A stretch of 34,249 bases of DNA from a virus, in IMG/VR virus record IMGVR_UViG_3300035698_003740, positions 1 to 34,249 of that record; one strand, given 5' to 3'. The notes beneath the pieces are model-generated. The model saw nothing but the letters and a program-made list of their open reading frames with translations, searched no databases and was not told the DNA's origin. The translations under genes and the position numbers were made by a program. Every line of letters starts with the position of its first letter. The first letter of the stretch is position 1. Shown here piece after piece: positions 1 through 6,150 of the stretch.

Positions 1-17
1 ATAATACACAAAATTAT

Positions 18-1343
18 ATGAAAGATAGTATAGAAAGATTATTGGAAGATATGGATAATCACATTGTTGAAATGTTTTTACCAACAACCAAATCATCACA
101 GCAATTAATCAAAGAAAATATAAACGAATCAGAACTTTTAATGGAAGGTGGTGCATACGGACATATGAATCATCCATTTGATACTGAAATCAATTTAACC
201 TTTGGGCAATTAAAAGATATTGTAAATCGTGCATTGGACGGAACGTTAGAATTTACACGAGAAAAAACCGATGGACAGGCACTTGCAGTTTCTTGGGTAG
301 GTGGAAGATTAGTTGCAGCTAGAAACAAAGGACATCTTAAAAACAAAGGTGAGAACGCTTTGGATATAAAAGGTGTAGCAACTAAATTCGCAAATAGAGG
401 TGAATTAGAAAAAGCATACAACTTTGCTATGAAAGACCTTTCGGATTCTATAAAATCTTTATCACAAGCACAAAGAGAGAAGGTGTTTAAGGGAGGTTCT
501 TGTTTTATGAACCTCGAAGTTATCTATCCAACTTCGGTTAACGTAATACCTTATGGACAACCTCTATTAGTACTACATGGTACTATGGAATATGATGAAA
601 GTGGTGTTGCAATCGGTGAAAACGCCGAAGCAGGAAGAATTTTGGCAGGTATGATTAAACAAATCAACAAAGATGTACAAGATAATTACACCATTCAAGG
701 TCCTCCTGTAATTTCTTTACCAAAATCACAAACTTTATCTTCTAAAAAAGGAAAATATACTTCACAAATCTCCAAATTACAAAAAGAATTTGGTTTAAAG
801 GATACTGATGGGGTTGCTGAGTATCATCAAGCATGGTGGTCTCAATGGATTACTAAAAATTCACCATCAACATTGGATAATAAAACCTTAATGGGGTTAG
901 TTAAAAGATTTGCATTCTTTGATAAGAGTTTTAGAATTGATAAAAATACCATTTCAGATGAAAAAACATTAGAATGGGCTTTAAAAACTGATAAAGAAGA
1001 CCAAAGTAAAATTTCAAAACAAAATTTAATGAAATTTGAACAAATCTTCTTAGGTGTTGGTGCAGATGTATTAGAATTTACCTCATCAGTACTTACTGTA
1101 AATCCAGATGAGGCAGTTCGTTCAATTAAAAAAAGAATTGATAAGACAATCCAAGATGTTAAGAAATCAGGTGATGTAAAACAGATAGCAAAACTCAAAT
1201 TAGAGTTAGAAAGATTACAATCTATCGGTGGCCCTTCTAAAATTGTACCAAATGAAGGAATTGTTTTCCAATATAAAGGACATACGATGAAACTAACCGG
1301 AGCATTCGCATCTGTAAACCAATTATTGGGTATATTCTTCTAA
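18..1343 (+). CDS. Nucleotidyltransferase/ligase-fold phage protein (441 aa)
   Basis: No enzyme is assigned by family, but the motifs of the covalent nucleotidyltransferase (RNA/DNA ligase) superfamily appear in order. A KxDG lysine motif is at K83-T-D85-G86, followed by ARNKGHLKN at 101-109. A motif-III-like acidic strand (NLEVIYP) has E167, an EGIVF motif IV starts at E413, and a motif-V-like lysine is K425 (MKLTG). Similar proteins annotated only as hypothetical occur in T4-like cyanophages, from memory. The N-terminus (INESELLMEGG, residues 35-45) carries (I/L)xE steps like those in the head-protein block downstream. The ATG at 18 has no Shine-Dalgarno sequence and an in-frame upstream extension cannot be judged at the window edge. 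The C-terminus ends only 16 residues after motif V, so a separate OB-fold domain is absent. It could be an RNA-repair ligase or a degenerate binding domain. Confidence 0.6.
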   Translation: MKDSIERLLEDMDNHIVEMFLPTTKSSQQLIKENINESELLMEGGAYGHMNHPFDTEINLTFGQLKDIVNRALDGTLEFTREKTDGQALAVSWVGGRLVAARNKGHLKNKGENALDIKGVATKFANRGELEKAYNFAMKDLSDSIKSLSQAQREKVFKGGSCFMNLEVIYPTSVNVIPYGQPLLVLHGTMEYDESGVAIGENAEAGRILAGMIKQINKDVQDNYTIQGPPVISLPKSQTLSSKKGKYTSQISKLQKEFGLKDTDGVAEYHQAWWSQWITKNSPSTLDNKTLMGLVKRFAFFDKSFRIDKNTISDEKTLEWALKTDKEDQSKISKQNLMKFEQIFLGVGADVLEFTSSVLTVNPDEAVRSIKKRIDKTIQDVKKSGDVKQIAKLKLELERLQSIGGPSKIVPNEGIVFQYKGHTMKLTGAFASVNQLLGIFF

Positions 1344-1366
1344 ATTTATCGGTTTCTATATTTTTA

Positions 1367-1376
1367 TATATTTATA
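1367..1376 (+). promoter_or_regulatory. Phage promoter motif TATATTTATA
   Basis: Exact copy of the recurrent intergenic motif, in the 60-base gap before the gene at 1404 and 27 bases upstream of its ATG. It probably starts the unit that runs through the spanin-like pair into terminase. Confidence 0.6.
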
Positions 1377-1403
1377 TATCAAGGTATAACCTAATATGTA
1401 ACA

Positions 1404-2060
1404 ATGAGTAAAGAATTCAAACGAAAATACATGCACCCAACTCGTAGAAAGTTGGTAGATATGGTACAAACTGGTGTGTACGATAAAAACACCAGCATTG
1501 GGTACACTAAGGCAAAGGAAACCCATGAAATTGGGGATGTATGGGAAGATGCACATCACAAATACGAACAAAAAGATGGATTTGTAACTAAGAGTGGTAA
1601 AAACTCCGATGCACTACAAGAAATTCGTAATTATGTTCAAAAAAGAAGTGAATGTAAATCTCCTAATTGTGAAACCATCAAAAAAACTACAAAAGATAAA
1701 ACTTTAATCAAAAAGAGTGGGTTTTGTCTTGATTGTATGATAAAACAAGAACACATCATCAGAACTCGTGGTTTTTGGAAAGAATACGAAGAATATAAGG
1801 TATCAACTAACATGTTGGTATATGGTAAGATGAGATTAGAAGAACTTAACCAAGCTCTTTTAGATGTTAAACCATATTACGAATATATAAACGAAGATGG
1901 TTCTACTGAAAAGTGGGAATTACCAAAATCAGTTGAAGAAACCAAGACAGATATACAAGAAATGATAGATAATGGTACCAAAGAATTAGAAGAGTTGGAA
2001 ACCAAACGAATTATGGCATTTGCAGCCTTAAAGAAAAACAATTTAGAACATTACCTATAA
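1404..2060 (+). CDS. Hypothetical protein with Cys cluster, upstream of terminase (218 aa)
   Basis: I do not recognise a family. The middle holds a four-cysteine cluster, CKSPNC followed about 20 residues later by CLDC, which looks like a zinc-binding knuckle. The C-terminal third is charged and helical, with a likely coiled coil rich in Glu and Lys around residues 165-215. The protein begins with basic residues (MSKEFKRKYMHPTRRK). It sits two genes before the large terminase, with its own promoter motif and no Shine-Dalgarno sequence. By position it could be a small-terminase or other packaging accessory, but no sequence feature proves this. It ends three bases before the next ATG, so the genes are co-transcribed. 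Confidence 0.55.
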   Translation: MSKEFKRKYMHPTRRKLVDMVQTGVYDKNTSIGYTKAKETHEIGDVWEDAHHKYEQKDGFVTKSGKNSDALQEIRNYVQKRSECKSPNCETIKKTTKDKTLIKKSGFCLDCMIKQEHIIRTRGFWKEYEEYKVSTNMLVYGKMRLEELNQALLDVKPYYEYINEDGSTEKWELPKSVEETKTDIQEMIDNGTKELEELETKRIMAFAALKKNNLEHYL

Positions 2061-2063
2061 GAT

Positions 2064-2438
2064 ATGGGAAGTAGTAAGAGTCAATATTTAATTTTAATCG
2101 TTATACTTGGTATAGTGGTTTTTAATTTGTACAATATGAGACAGATTAAAACTGATATTGATGGATTCAACGAAAAAATTGAAAACATTGGTAAAGAAAT
2201 AGATTCTATTCAAGATATGAATACCCAATTAGATAATTTAATAGAATCATTACACACAGAAATTCAATTAATCGATGGTGATATCGATAGAGTTCAAAAT
2301 AACATTTATTCAATAAGGAGAAATACAGATGAGAAAATTAATTCTGTTGATAAGCTTACTATTAGTGAGCTTCAAGAGTTTTTCACAAAACGATACGATA
2401 GTATCTTTGAGGCAACCTATCGTAAAACTGGTAATTAA
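2064..2438 (+). CDS. Membrane-anchored coiled-coil protein, possible inner-membrane spanin (124 aa)
   Basis: One N-terminal transmembrane helix (about residues 8-25, LILIVILGIVVFNLYN) is followed by a long coiled coil with regularly spaced Ile/Leu and acidic residues (about 30-95). This is the plan of an Rz-type inner-membrane spanin: N-in anchor and coiled-coil periplasmic domain. The next gene, which encodes an exported protein, starts inside this one in the +1 frame and overlaps it by 110 bases, as Rz/Rz1 pairs often do. No endolysin or holin is visible nearby, so lysis function is an inference from topology and gene overlap. A virion or membrane-modifying role is also possible. Start chosen at 2064, four bases after the previous stop; no Shine-Dalgarno sequence. 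Confidence 0.55.
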   Translation: MGSSKSQYLILIVILGIVVFNLYNMRQIKTDIDGFNEKIENIGKEIDSIQDMNTQLDNLIESLHTEIQLIDGDIDRVQNNIYSIRRNTDEKINSVDKLTISELQEFFTKRYDSIFEATYRKTGN

Positions 2439-2730
2439 AGATTTAATTAGTGGTGATGGTGCAAAGTTAGAATTACTAAGTACTATTGAACTTTTAAAAT
2501 TAGAACAAAAGAAAGTTGTTTTAAAAGATTCTATCATTGGTAATTTAAATACCAACGTTTTTAATTTGAATACCATCATTTCTAAAAAAGATGAACAATT
2601 TGGATTGGAAGCAGAAAAATCTAAACAATTACTGAAAGAACTAAAATCTGAAAAGAGAAAATCATTCTTATATAAATTGGGTACCTATGTTGGTATTGGA
2701 GCGGTTGGAATTTTAGTACTACAACAATAA
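2329..2730 (+). CDS. Exported helical protein with C-terminal membrane segment, possible spanin partner (133 aa)
   Basis: Residues 1-20 form a clear signal peptide: basic MRKL, hydrophobic core, then LLVSFKSFSQND. Cleavage after SFSQ is a style typical of Flavobacteriia. The middle is helical and charged (about 40-110) and the C-terminus has a second hydrophobic segment (about 114-131, YVGIGAVGILVLQQ). There is no lipobox cysteine, so it is not a standard Rz1-type lipoprotein. The gene begins inside the preceding coiled-coil gene in another frame and has a good AGGAG at 2316-2320, eight bases before its ATG. The signal peptide plus C-terminal anchor resembles small proteins I recall from Bacteroidota phages. 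Lysis function (spanin-like) is inferred only. The next gene, terminase, starts one base after its stop. Confidence 0.55.
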   Translation: MRKLILLISLLLVSFKSFSQNDTIVSLRQPIVKLVIKDLISGDGAKLELLSTIELLKLEQKKVVLKDSIIGNLNTNVFNLNTIISKKDEQFGLEAEKSKQLLKELKSEKRKSFLYKLGTYVGIGAVGILVLQQ

Positions 2731-2731
2731 T

Positions 2732-3562
2732 ATGGCTAAACAATCGTTAAAAGATATAATTAAATTAGAGTATCAGAAGTGTGCCGGAGACCCGATATAC
2801 TTTATGAAAAAGTATTGTATGATTCAACATCCGGTACGAGGAAAGATACCTTTTCACTTATTTCCATTTCAAGAAAAAACCGTAACTCAGTTTCACGAAG
2901 AAAGATATAACATTATTCTAAAATCCCGTCAAACAGGTATCTCTACCTTAACGGCAGGTTTTTCTTTATGGAAAATGTTATTCAACCAAGATTTTAATGT
3001 TCTTGTAATTGCAACTAAACAAGAGGTTGCAAAAAACTTGGTAACCAAAGTAAGGGTAATGAATCAATACCTACCAAGTTGGTTAAAACAAACCACAGTA
3101 GAAGATAACAAACTATCCTTACGATACTCCAATGGTTCTCAGATTAAAGCAACTTCAGCTGCAAGTGATGCTGGTCGTTCTGAAGCACTATCTCTTTTGG
3201 TATTTGATGAAGCAGCATTTATCGATAAAATTGAAGATATATGGGTATCTGCACAATCAACACTATCAACGGGTGGTAACGCAATTATTCTTTCAACTCC
3301 AAATGGGGTAGGTAATTTCTTCCACAAAACTTGGGTAGGTGCAGAAGATGGTTCCAATACCTTCAACACTATCAGATTACATTGGTCAGTTCATCCAGAA
3401 AGAAATCAAACTTGGAGAGATGAACAAGAAGTGCTTTTAGGACCAAAGGGAGCAGCACAGGAATGTGATTGTTTGTGGGGAGATTCTATGGTTACTGTGA
3501 AAAACATTGAAACTGGTAAAATTGAAGAAATTTCATTAGAAGAATTATATGATAATTTATAA
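2732..3562 (+). CDS. terL: Large terminase N-terminal half fused to split N-intein (gp17-like)
   Basis: Residues 1-246 are the ATPase domain of a T4 gp17-type packaging motor. They carry a P-loop KSRQTGIST (64-72), Walker B LLVFDEA (155-161, D159-E160) and the coupling motif LSTP (187-190). The P-loop lacks Lys at the usual GK(S/T) place (I70) and has Lys64 at its start, as in lambda gpA. After ...AAQECD (D246) the protein continues as an intein N-terminus, CLWGDSMVTV, running 30 residues to a TAA at 3560-3562. The rest of the terminase is on a separate ORF at 3786-4979. Trans-splicing would join D246 to the Cys of CDFVSSG and give a 528-residue motor, close to the family length. Start at 2732 follows the previous stop by one base; no Shine-Dalgarno sequence. 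Confidence 0.92.
   Translation: MAKQSLKDIIKLEYQKCAGDPIYFMKKYCMIQHPVRGKIPFHLFPFQEKTVTQFHEERYNIILKSRQTGISTLTAGFSLWKMLFNQDFNVLVIATKQEVAKNLVTKVRVMNQYLPSWLKQTTVEDNKLSLRYSNGSQIKATSAASDAGRSEALSLLVFDEAAFIDKIEDIWVSAQSTLSTGGNAIILSTPNGVGNFFHKTWVGAEDGSNTFNTIRLHWSVHPERNQTWRDEQEVLLGPKGAAQECDCLWGDSMVTVKNIETGKIEEISLEELYDNL
3470..3559 (+). other. Split intein, N-terminal fragment (30 aa, block A only)
   Basis: Starts with the catalytic Cys1 of CLWGDSMVTV, the classical block A pattern (C-L-x-G-D-T/S). It ends with a short helix-like tail, SLEELYDNL, and a stop codon. It contains no block B. The length and the terminase location match the atypically split AceL-TerL type of intein known from metagenomes (N-fragment about 25 residues). 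Confidence 0.9.
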
Positions 3563-3796
3563 TTTTTATACTTACATTACAATTTTAGACATGCGGAAAA
3601 TGGTGGTGAATTTCATATAAAAGAATTGGGATATTATGTTGATGGATATGATGTTGAAAAGAATGTAGTAATTGAAATAGATAAACCACATCATTTTAAT
3701 AGTGATGGTAGTTTAACGAAAAAAGATATTATTTGTGAAAACGAAATAACGAAATTATTAAAATGTAAGTTTGTACGTATTAGATATGAAAAATGA
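3563..3796 (+). pseudogene. Remnant of a Vsr-like homing endonuclease
   Basis: In the same frame as the N-intein ORF, after its stop, 77 sense codons run to a TGA at 3794-3796. They encode a typical C-terminal piece of a Vsr/PD-(D/E)xK-like homing endonuclease: HAENGGEFHIKELGYYVDGY, then NVVIEIDKPHHF, a KKDI..ENEI helix and CKFVRIRYEK. There is no ATG in frame, and the N-terminal helix expected before HAENGGEF is missing. The motif usually reading DExHH has Lys instead of Glu (DKPHH). I therefore call it a decayed gene. Its last 11 bases overlap the C-intein ORF start (ATG 3786), the layout expected if an intact endonuclease ORF once preceded the C-fragment. Family assignment is by remembered pattern and should be searched. 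Confidence 0.75.
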
Positions 3797-4130
3797 TTAT
3801 ACACTTAAACTAAATAAAAAATATAAAATTCTTACGCCAAGTGGATATCAATCATTTGGCGGAATCCGCGTACTTGATAAACCACATCACTATGATATTG
3901 AGTTATCTAATGGCAAAACAGTAAAATGTTCAGATACACATCAATTTATTTATAAGGGAAACAGTTTACTAGCAAATCAATTAACTATCGGCAGTGAAAT
4001 TGATGGAAACGATGATACTATTGTAACGATTGATAAAATTACATATAGAACTGATGTGATTAAGTTATATGATGTTGTTGAAGTGGATAATGGTAATATT
4101 TTCAATGTAGATGGCATTGTTTCACATAAT
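3786..4130 (+). other. Split intein, C-terminal fragment (115 aa, blocks B, F and G)
   Basis: Begins MKNDYTLKLNKKYKILTPSG and contains the block B Thr-x-His (SDTHQFI), a block F-like LYDVVEVDNGN, and block G IVSHN ending in the cyclising Asn115, followed by Cys+1. No endonuclease domain lies inside. The split point between blocks A and B makes it an unusual, asymmetric split intein. Confidence 0.9.
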
Positions 4131-4979
4131 TGTGATTTCGTATCTTCTGGAGATACTGTTATAGACCCTCAACTTCTAATGTTTTACAAAGAAACTTATT
4201 GTCAGCCACCAATTGAAAAGACTGGGTTTGATGGAAACCTTTGGAAATGGGAATATCCAAATTATCAGAAATCTTATATGGTAGTTGCGGATGTTGCCAG
4301 AGGTGATGGAGGAGATTTTTCTTCTGCTCATGTTATTGATATTGAATCTGCAACTCAAGTAGCAGAATATAAAGGAAAGTTAGGAACAAAAGAATTTGGA
4401 AATTTTTTAGTTTCACTCTCAACCGATTATAACAACGCTCTTTTGGTAATTGAAAATGCAAATATTGGTTGGGCAGTAATTCAACAAGTAATTGATAGAA
4501 GTTATCCAAACTTATTTTATATGAGTAAAGATTTAAAGTATGTAGATGTAGAAAATCAACTTACTAACAAATATCGTTCAGAAGATAAAAATTTAAAACC
4601 AGGATTTTCAACTACAACTAAAACACGACCACTTATTATTTCTAAAATGGAACAATATATAAGAGAAAAAACAATTACAATTCGTTCAACTCGTTTGATA
4701 GATGAATTGTTTACTTTTATATGGAATGGAAATCGTGCAGAAGCAATGAGAGGTTATAATGATGATTTGGTAATGGCACTTTCAATTGGGTTGTGGGTAA
4801 GAGATACTGCACTTAGATTAAGACAAGAAGGAATTGATTTAACAATGAATACATTGGGAAGTATAGGACACTCAACAACCGATTTGGGTGGGTTTGGTGG
4901 CAACTCTTCAATGGATTACAATCCTTGGGAAATGAATATTAATGGAAGTCAAGAAGATTTGACTTGGTTGATAAAGTAG
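3786..4979 (+). CDS. terL: Split C-intein fused to large terminase C-terminal half (nuclease domain)
   Basis: Residues 1-115 are the C-fragment of the split intein and residues 116-397 the terminase nuclease domain. Splicing residues are clear: ...DGIVSHN115 followed by C116 (CDFVSSGD), with block B CSDTHQFI at 48-55. The nuclease is RNase H-like with acidic motifs VADVARGDGGD (D169), LLVIENANIG (E223) and GYNDDLVMA (D326/D327), as in gp17-type terminases. It cuts concatemeric DNA at the start and end of head filling. I chose ATG 3786 over the in-frame TTG at 3771 because it leaves the usual compact C-intein. No Shine-Dalgarno sequence; translation may have been coupled to the endonuclease relic whose stop overlaps. 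The C-terminal tail (about 350-397) is Gly/Ser-rich. Confidence 0.92.
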   Translation: MKNDYTLKLNKKYKILTPSGYQSFGGIRVLDKPHHYDIELSNGKTVKCSDTHQFIYKGNSLLANQLTIGSEIDGNDDTIVTIDKITYRTDVIKLYDVVEVDNGNIFNVDGIVSHNCDFVSSGDTVIDPQLLMFYKETYCQPPIEKTGFDGNLWKWEYPNYQKSYMVVADVARGDGGDFSSAHVIDIESATQVAEYKGKLGTKEFGNFLVSLSTDYNNALLVIENANIGWAVIQQVIDRSYPNLFYMSKDLKYVDVENQLTNKYRSEDKNLKPGFSTTTKTRPLIISKMEQYIREKTITIRSTRLIDELFTFIWNGNRAEAMRGYNDDLVMALSIGLWVRDTALRLRQEGIDLTMNTLGSIGHSTTDLGGFGGNSSMDYNPWEMNINGSQEDLTWLIK

Positions 4980-5002
4980 AGTGGTTGATTTTTGTATTTT
5001 AA

Positions 5003-5012
5003 TATACTTATA
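5003..5012 (+). promoter_or_regulatory. Phage promoter motif TATACTTATA
   Basis: C-variant of the recurrent motif, followed by GTA, with 16 bases between it and the ATG of the GIY-YIG endonuclease. It gives this mobile gene its own transcription in step with the structural genes. Confidence 0.55.
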
Positions 5013-5028
5013 GTAAAGAAACTATATT

Positions 5029-5706
5029 ATGAGAAAAGATAAAAAATATCATTTTATTTATAAAACAACAAATCTGCTAAGTGGTAAGTATTATTATGGA
5101 TTACATAGTACGGATAATTTGGAAGATGGGTATTTGGGTAGTGGTAGACGATTACGTTACTCCCTAAACAAACATGGTAAGGATAATCACAAACGAGAAA
5201 TTATAGAATTCTGTAATTCGAGAAAGGAACTATTGATTCGCGAAAAGGATATTGTAACTATTAATGAAATCGCTAAAGAAGATTGTATAAATCTAATTGT
5301 TGGTGGATCATCATCATCACTTGGACATAGCATCGATACTCGTGAAAAAATGAGTTTATCTAAATGTGGAATCAAATTTACTGATGAACATAGATATAAT
5401 ATTAGTGAATCTCTTAAAGGACATATTGTTGCAGATAAGACTCGTAATAAAATAAGAGAATCATTATTGGGTATTGCATTATCAGATGAACGAAAGGAAA
5501 AAATATCAAAAACAAAGAAGATACAGTATTCCGATAAGACAAATCATCCCTTTTTTGGTAAAACTCATAGTGATGTAACTAAGATGAAAATGAGTAAAGC
5601 ACAAATTGGAATTCCTAAGCGAAAACTAACTTGTCCTCATTGTGGTAAGGTTGGTGGGGAGCCTCAGTTAAAACAATGGCACTTTGATAGATGTAAATTA
5701 CTATAA
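5029..5706 (+). CDS. Free-standing GIY-YIG homing endonuclease
   Basis: Residues 8-90 are a GIY-YIG nuclease domain: FIYKTTN (the GIY strand, I10-Y11), YYYGLHS (the YIG strand, Y23-G24), then GSGRRLRYSLNKHG with the catalytic Arg region and IREKDIV with the likely metal-binding E72. Residues about 100-195 hold NUMOD3-like repeats that bind DNA (EKMSLSKCG, EHRYNISESLKG, NKIRESLLG, MKMSKAQIG). The C-terminus has a small zinc finger, C202-x2-C205 with H218 and C222. This is the plan of Seg-type endonucleases of T4-like phages, which copy themselves into a cut allele of a related phage. It lies between terminase and the next head gene, with its own promoter motif. No Shine-Dalgarno sequence. It looks intact. 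Confidence 0.88.
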   Translation: MRKDKKYHFIYKTTNLLSGKYYYGLHSTDNLEDGYLGSGRRLRYSLNKHGKDNHKREIIEFCNSRKELLIREKDIVTINEIAKEDCINLIVGGSSSSLGHSIDTREKMSLSKCGIKFTDEHRYNISESLKGHIVADKTRNKIRESLLGIALSDERKEKISKTKKIQYSDKTNHPFFGKTHSDVTKMKMSKAQIGIPKRKLTCPHCGKVGGEPQLKQWHFDRCKLL

Positions 5707-5717
5707 TTTAATTATTA

Positions 5718-5727
5718 TATATTTATA
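5718..5727 (+). promoter_or_regulatory. Phage promoter motif TATATTTATA
   Basis: Exact motif in the gap after the endonuclease gene. It lies only 6 bases before the ATG at 5734, so a transcript starting downstream of it would miss that codon. This supports the in-frame ATG at 5749 as the true start. Confidence 0.6.
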
Positions 5728-5748
5728 TTGTAGATGGGAGAAAAGATT

Positions 5749-6129
5749 ATGATATCATTAAAAAATATATTATTGGAAGAACAATCCCATTGTATGGAAT
5801 ATGATGTAGATAACTCAGATGATTTGAGAGAATTCGTTGAGTTTATGAAAGAATATAAATCTGATGTCAATGAAGCCGAATATCAAGGTAGAGATGTAAA
5901 ACTTGGCAAACCGATGCAAGGTGATGTTAAGAAATTTAAAGTATATGTTAAAAACCCCACAGGAAACGTAGTAAAAGTAAATTTTGGACAAGGTGGAAAT
6001 GCTAAAGGAGGAACGATGAAAATTCGTAAGAATAATCCAGAAGCAAGGAAATCTTTCAGAGCAAGACACAATTGTGATTCTCCTGGTCCAAGAGACAAAG
6101 CAAGATATTGGTCTTGTAGGAAATGGTAA
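5749..6129 (+). CDS. Small head-block protein with C-terminal Cys/Trp module (126 aa)
   Basis: I recognise a module but no function. The C-terminal half (FKVYVKNPTGNVVKVNFG, then SFRARHNCDSPGPRDK and YWSCRKW) is a conserved domain of unknown role in many marine T4-like phages, usually in structural gene blocks. The N-terminus MISLKNILLEEQSH resembles a T4 capsid-targeting leader, and SDVNEAEYQG (residues 38-47 from this start) holds a VNE/A step like the linkers of the later modular proteins. An in-frame ATG at 5734 exists, but GGGAG at 5736-5740 sits eight bases before ATG 5749 and the promoter motif ends at 5727, so I use 5749. The portal gene follows after 21 bases. A head-internal or decoration role is inferred. 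Confidence 0.7.
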   Translation: MISLKNILLEEQSHCMEYDVDNSDDLREFVEFMKEYKSDVNEAEYQGRDVKLGKPMQGDVKKFKVYVKNPTGNVVKVNFGQGGNAKGGTMKIRKNNPEARKSFRARHNCDSPGPRDKARYWSCRKW

Positions 6130-6150
6130 TTAACATAAATTAAAAACAAA

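Noticed and set aside
3560-3785. Terminase interruption as a simple frameshift or sequencing error
   Set aside because: The two ORFs end and begin with complementary intein parts with intact splice residues, and the gap encodes endonuclease sequence; an error cannot produce this.
5734-5748. ATG at 5734 as the start of the 126-residue protein
   Set aside because: It is only 6 bases after the promoter motif and would place the GGGAG ribosome site inside the coding sequence.
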